From an uncultured Sinobacteraceae bacterium (GTDB lineage Bacteria; Pseudomonadota; Gammaproteobacteria; Nevskiales; Nevskiaceae): DNA of 64,000 nucleotides. The notes below the pieces were generated by a model. That model was given only the letters and a program-made list of their open reading frames with translations, was not told the DNA's origin and ran no database searches. The stretch spans positions 1-64,000 of the forward strand of contig CAIJRD010000008.1 in NCBI GenBank assembly GCA_903822975.1. Direction: 5' to 3'. Positions 61,749 through 64,000 of the stretch are shown here, piece after piece (the first letter of the stretch is position 1; the number at the start of each line of letters is the position of its first letter). The translations under genes were made by a program, and so were the position numbers.

Positions 61749-63176
61749 CTAGCGCTTGCTCTTCTTCGACTGCGCCATCAGCCGCTTGCGCTTCATCTGC
61801 TGACGCGCGGTCAATTCGTTCTTGCGGCCCTTGAACGGATTGTCGCCGGTGCGGAATTCGAGCCGCAGCGGCACGCCCTTTAGCTTGAACGCCTCGCGGA
61901 ACACGTTGGCGAGATAGCTCTTGTAGGAATCCTTGATCTTGTCGGTCTGATTGCCGTGAATCAGGATCGCCGGCGGATTGCGGCCGACCTGGTTGGCGTA
62001 GCGCAGCTTGATGCGGCGCCCGAGCACCGCGTGCGGCGCATGCCGCTCGACCGCTTTCTCCAGCACCTTGTTCAGTTCGGCCGTCGGCAGATCGCGGGTG
62101 GTCGCCTGATAGGCGGCGACGACATCGAGCATCAGCTCACGCAGTGCCGAGCCGTGCAGCGCCGAGATGAAGTGCAGCGGGACGAAATCGAGAAACGGCA
62201 GGCGGTAGTCGACCATCTCGCGCACGCGCTTGCGATCGTCGCCTTCGAGGCCGTCCCACTTGTTCACGGCCAGCACCATCGCGCGGCCGTGATGCGCAAT
62301 CAGTCCCATCAGCCGCGCGTCCTGCGTGCCGATTTCTTCGTGGGCATCGACCATCGCGATGACGACGTGCGCACGTTCGATCGCCTGCAGCGCCTTCACG
62401 ATCGAAAACTTTTCGATCACTTCGGTGATGCGCGCACGACGACGGATGCCGGCGGTGTCAATTAACTCAAACGGCCGGCCGTTCCACTCGAATTTGACCG
62501 AGATCGCATCGCGCGTGGTACCCGGCTGATCCGACGACAGCACGCGCTCTTCACCGAGCAGGCGATTCACCAGTGTCGACTTGCCCGCGTTGGGGCGACC
62601 GACCACGGCGACGCGAATCGTGCCGTCGTCCGGCAACGGCGTGTGATCGACCAGTGGCGCCTTTTCGAGCAGTTCGCGCAGCAGCGGCGCGATGCCGTCG
62701 CCATGCTCGGCGGATACCGGCAGCGGTTCGCCCAGACCGAGTGCGAAGAAATCGGCGACGCGTGCGCGCCCCATGCCTTCGGCTTTGTTGGCGAGCAGGC
62801 GCACCGGCTTGCCGAGTTTGCGCAGGGTTTCGGCGATGTCGCGATCGGAAGGCAACAGACCGGCGCTGGCATCGACCAGGAACAGCACGACGTCGGCATC
62901 CTCGATTGCGATGCGCGCCTGCGCTTCCGCCAGCAAGGCCAGCGCATCGCTCGACTCGGGCATCAAGCCGCCGGTGTCGACCACGATGAAGCGCCGGTCC
63001 TCGAACGTGCCGTGACCGTATTGGCGGTCGCGGGTCAGGCCGGGGAAGTCCGCCACCAGCGCATCGCGCGAGTTGGTGAAGCGGTTGAACAGCGTGCTTT
63101 TACCCACGTTGGGGCGGCCGACCAAGGCCAAAACAGGCAGTGATTCCAACGTCGATTCAAGGGGTGGCTGCGTCAT
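61749..63176 (-). CDS. der: Ribosome-biogenesis GTPase Der (EngA)
   Basis: A 475-residue protein with two consecutive GTPase domains, unique to Der: GRPNVGKST (about residue 18) and GRPNAGKST (about 190), each followed by G3/G4 motifs (DTGGLMP and NKAE; DTAGIRRR and NKWD). A C-terminal KH-like domain and a basic tail (KKRLMAQSKKSKR-like end) follow. It acts in 50S subunit assembly. The ATG at 63176 was chosen; upstream residues are not conserved-looking. Confidence 0.96.
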   Translation of the reverse strand: MTQPPLESTLESLPVLALVGRPNVGKSTLFNRFTNSRDALVADFPGLTRDRQYGHGTFEDRRFIVVDTGGLMPESSDALALLAEAQARIAIEDADVVLFLVDASAGLLPSDRDIAETLRKLGKPVRLLANKAEGMGRARVADFFALGLGEPLPVSAEHGDGIAPLLRELLEKAPLVDHTPLPDDGTIRVAVVGRPNAGKSTLVNRLLGEERVLSSDQPGTTRDAISVKFEWNGRPFELIDTAGIRRRARITEVIEKFSIVKALQAIERAHVVIAMVDAHEEIGTQDARLMGLIAHHGRAMVLAVNKWDGLEGDDRKRVREMVDYRLPFLDFVPLHFISALHGSALRELMLDVVAAYQATTRDLPTAELNKVLEKAVERHAPHAVLGRRIKLRYANQVGRNPPAILIHGNQTDKIKDSYKSYLANVFREAFKLKGVPLRLEFRTGDNPFKGRKNELTARQQMKRKRLMAQSKKSKR

Positions 63177-63377
63177 GGGACGCGCAGCATGCCGGAATGG
63201 CGCGCAAAAAGCATTGCCACTGCACCCGTACAAGCCCCGTGCACGCTCAGCAATCTCGGTCGAAATGCTGTGCATTCATCAGTCTGCAATCCTGCTCCGG
63301 TTGACTAAATGATCGCATCGACCGCAAGCCGTCGACCGCCGCAGCGTTGCCGCAGCTCTTGCGATCGTTCCCAATCC

Positions 63378-64000
63378 ATGCCGGTGAACCGCCTGACTGA
63401 CCGACCCGAAGACCAGCCGCCGGACCCTTTCGACGTGCGCCCCGTCAGCCGTCGCAGATTTCTGCAGCGGACCGCTGCGCTGGGTGCGGCGGTGCTGGCC
63501 GGTGCTTCGAGTGCCGAGCCGCTGCGCAGCTTGCCGATGTGCCGTGCGCCGCGTCTGCTGAAGACCGCACTGGAGCTGCCCGCGCAGCCGCAACGCATCG
63601 CGCTGAATCCAACGTCGCTCGCACGCTTTGTCGATCCGCTGCCGATTCCCGCGGTGGCGCGCAGCAGTGAACAGCGTGCCAGCCCCGAACATCATTCGCT
63701 CAAGCTGCCGTATTACCGCATCGAGATGCGGGAGACGCGGCAGACGCTGCATCGCGACCTGCCACCGACGCGTCAATGGAGCTACGACGGCAGCGTGCCC
63801 GGTCCGACACTGGAAACGCGCAGCGGCCAGGGCTTGCTGGTGGAATGGGTCAACGCCTTGCCGAGCCAGCACTTCCTGCCGGTCGATCACAACATTCACG
63901 GCGCCGAGATGCAGGCGCCACAGTCGCGGACCGTTGCACACGTCCACGGCGCACGCGTTCCACCGGGCAGCGATGGCTATCCCGAGTTGTGGTTTGCTCC
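63378..64000 (+). CDS. Multicopper oxidase with Tat signal (partial, cut by window end)
   Basis: Only the first 207 codons are visible. The N-terminus carries a twin-arginine signal (SRRRFLQ, residues 24-30, then a hydrophobic Ala-rich stretch). The SYDGSVPGPTLE segment and HVHGARVPPGSDGYPELWF (first copper HxHG motif) identify a multicopper oxidase of the CotA/bilirubin oxidase-like group. Such enzymes oxidise phenols or metals in the periplasm. The ATG at 63378 lies 201 bases from the divergent der start. Confidence 0.87.
   Translation, partial: MPVNRLTDRPEDQPPDPFDVRPVSRRRFLQRTAALGAAVLAGASSAEPLRSLPMCRAPRLLKTALELPAQPQRIALNPTSLARFVDPLPIPAVARSSEQRASPEHHSLKLPYYRIEMRETRQTLHRDLPPTRQWSYDGSVPGPTLETRSGQGLLVEWVNALPSQHFLPVDHNIHGAEMQAPQSRTVAHVHGARVPPGSDGYPELWFA

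Noticed and set aside
63279..63947. 222-codon frame antisense to the multicopper oxidase
   Set aside because: The plus strand has a Tat signal and a copper-binding HxHG motif; the antisense frame has none.

Overview
This is a GC-rich chromosomal segment of a Gram-negative gammaproteobacterium. The gene set includes lipid A and Kdo genes (msbA, lpxK, kdsB), lolCD, a divergent rluC/rne pair, and protein sequences of the type seen in Lysobacterales (Xanthomonadales). I assign it to that order by inference. I saw no tRNA, rRNA, CRISPR array, insertion sequence or prophage.

Layout. 1-5 kb: a 130-bp hairpin-bearing direct repeat, then rluC and rne, divergent. 5-10 kb: a leftward lipid A/Kdo cluster msbA-lpxK-phosphatase-Trm112-like-kdsB. 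10-20 kb: a HIT protein, a polysaccharide deacetylase, an M23 peptidase, an S9 peptidase lipoprotein, thrS, gltX with a small overlapping gene, and a two-domain QueD-like protein. 20-29 kb: a Gly-rich lipoprotein, hisI, comEC-lolD-lolC, and a glycosyltransferase coupled to a PAP2 phosphatase. 30-36 kb: a 2-oxoacid dehydrogenase E1a-E1b-E2 operon and a DUF255 thioredoxin-like protein. 37-40 kb: a leftward four-gene copper-bufferin-type RiPP operon (Cys-repeat precursor, DUF692 MNIO enzyme, DUF2063 partner, DoxX). 40-48 kb: a putrescine pair aguA/aguB with a small membrane protein between them, then a MarR-EmrAB-OMF efflux operon. 48-52 kb: a Fur-box-controlled hemP followed by a degenerate HAD protein and a methyltransferase, then an MFS transporter. 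52-64 kb: a DUF885 peptidase-like protein, an amidohydrolase with a TetR regulator, a DUF2807 lipoprotein, an acyl-CoA dehydrogenase, an MFS transporter, der, and the start of a multicopper oxidase cut by the window edge.

The most interesting loci are the bufferin operon (37.0-39.8 kb) and the hemP locus (48.3-50.3 kb). At the hemP locus a consensus promoter is covered by a Fur box and places the transcript start at the hemP ATG; the usual heme receptor is not in the visible sequence.

A second theme is structural. Nearly every gene boundary carries a short tandem array of its own, with periods of 7, 12, 13, 15, 17, 18 or 25 bp. The clearest is a 21-copy NGCGAAC heptamer array at 50.5 kb. Similar arrays lie in frame in comEC and rne and at protein termini, which suggests that local tandem duplication is making spacer DNA and disordered protein tails.

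All assignments come from reading the sequence and from remembered family knowledge; no database search was run.
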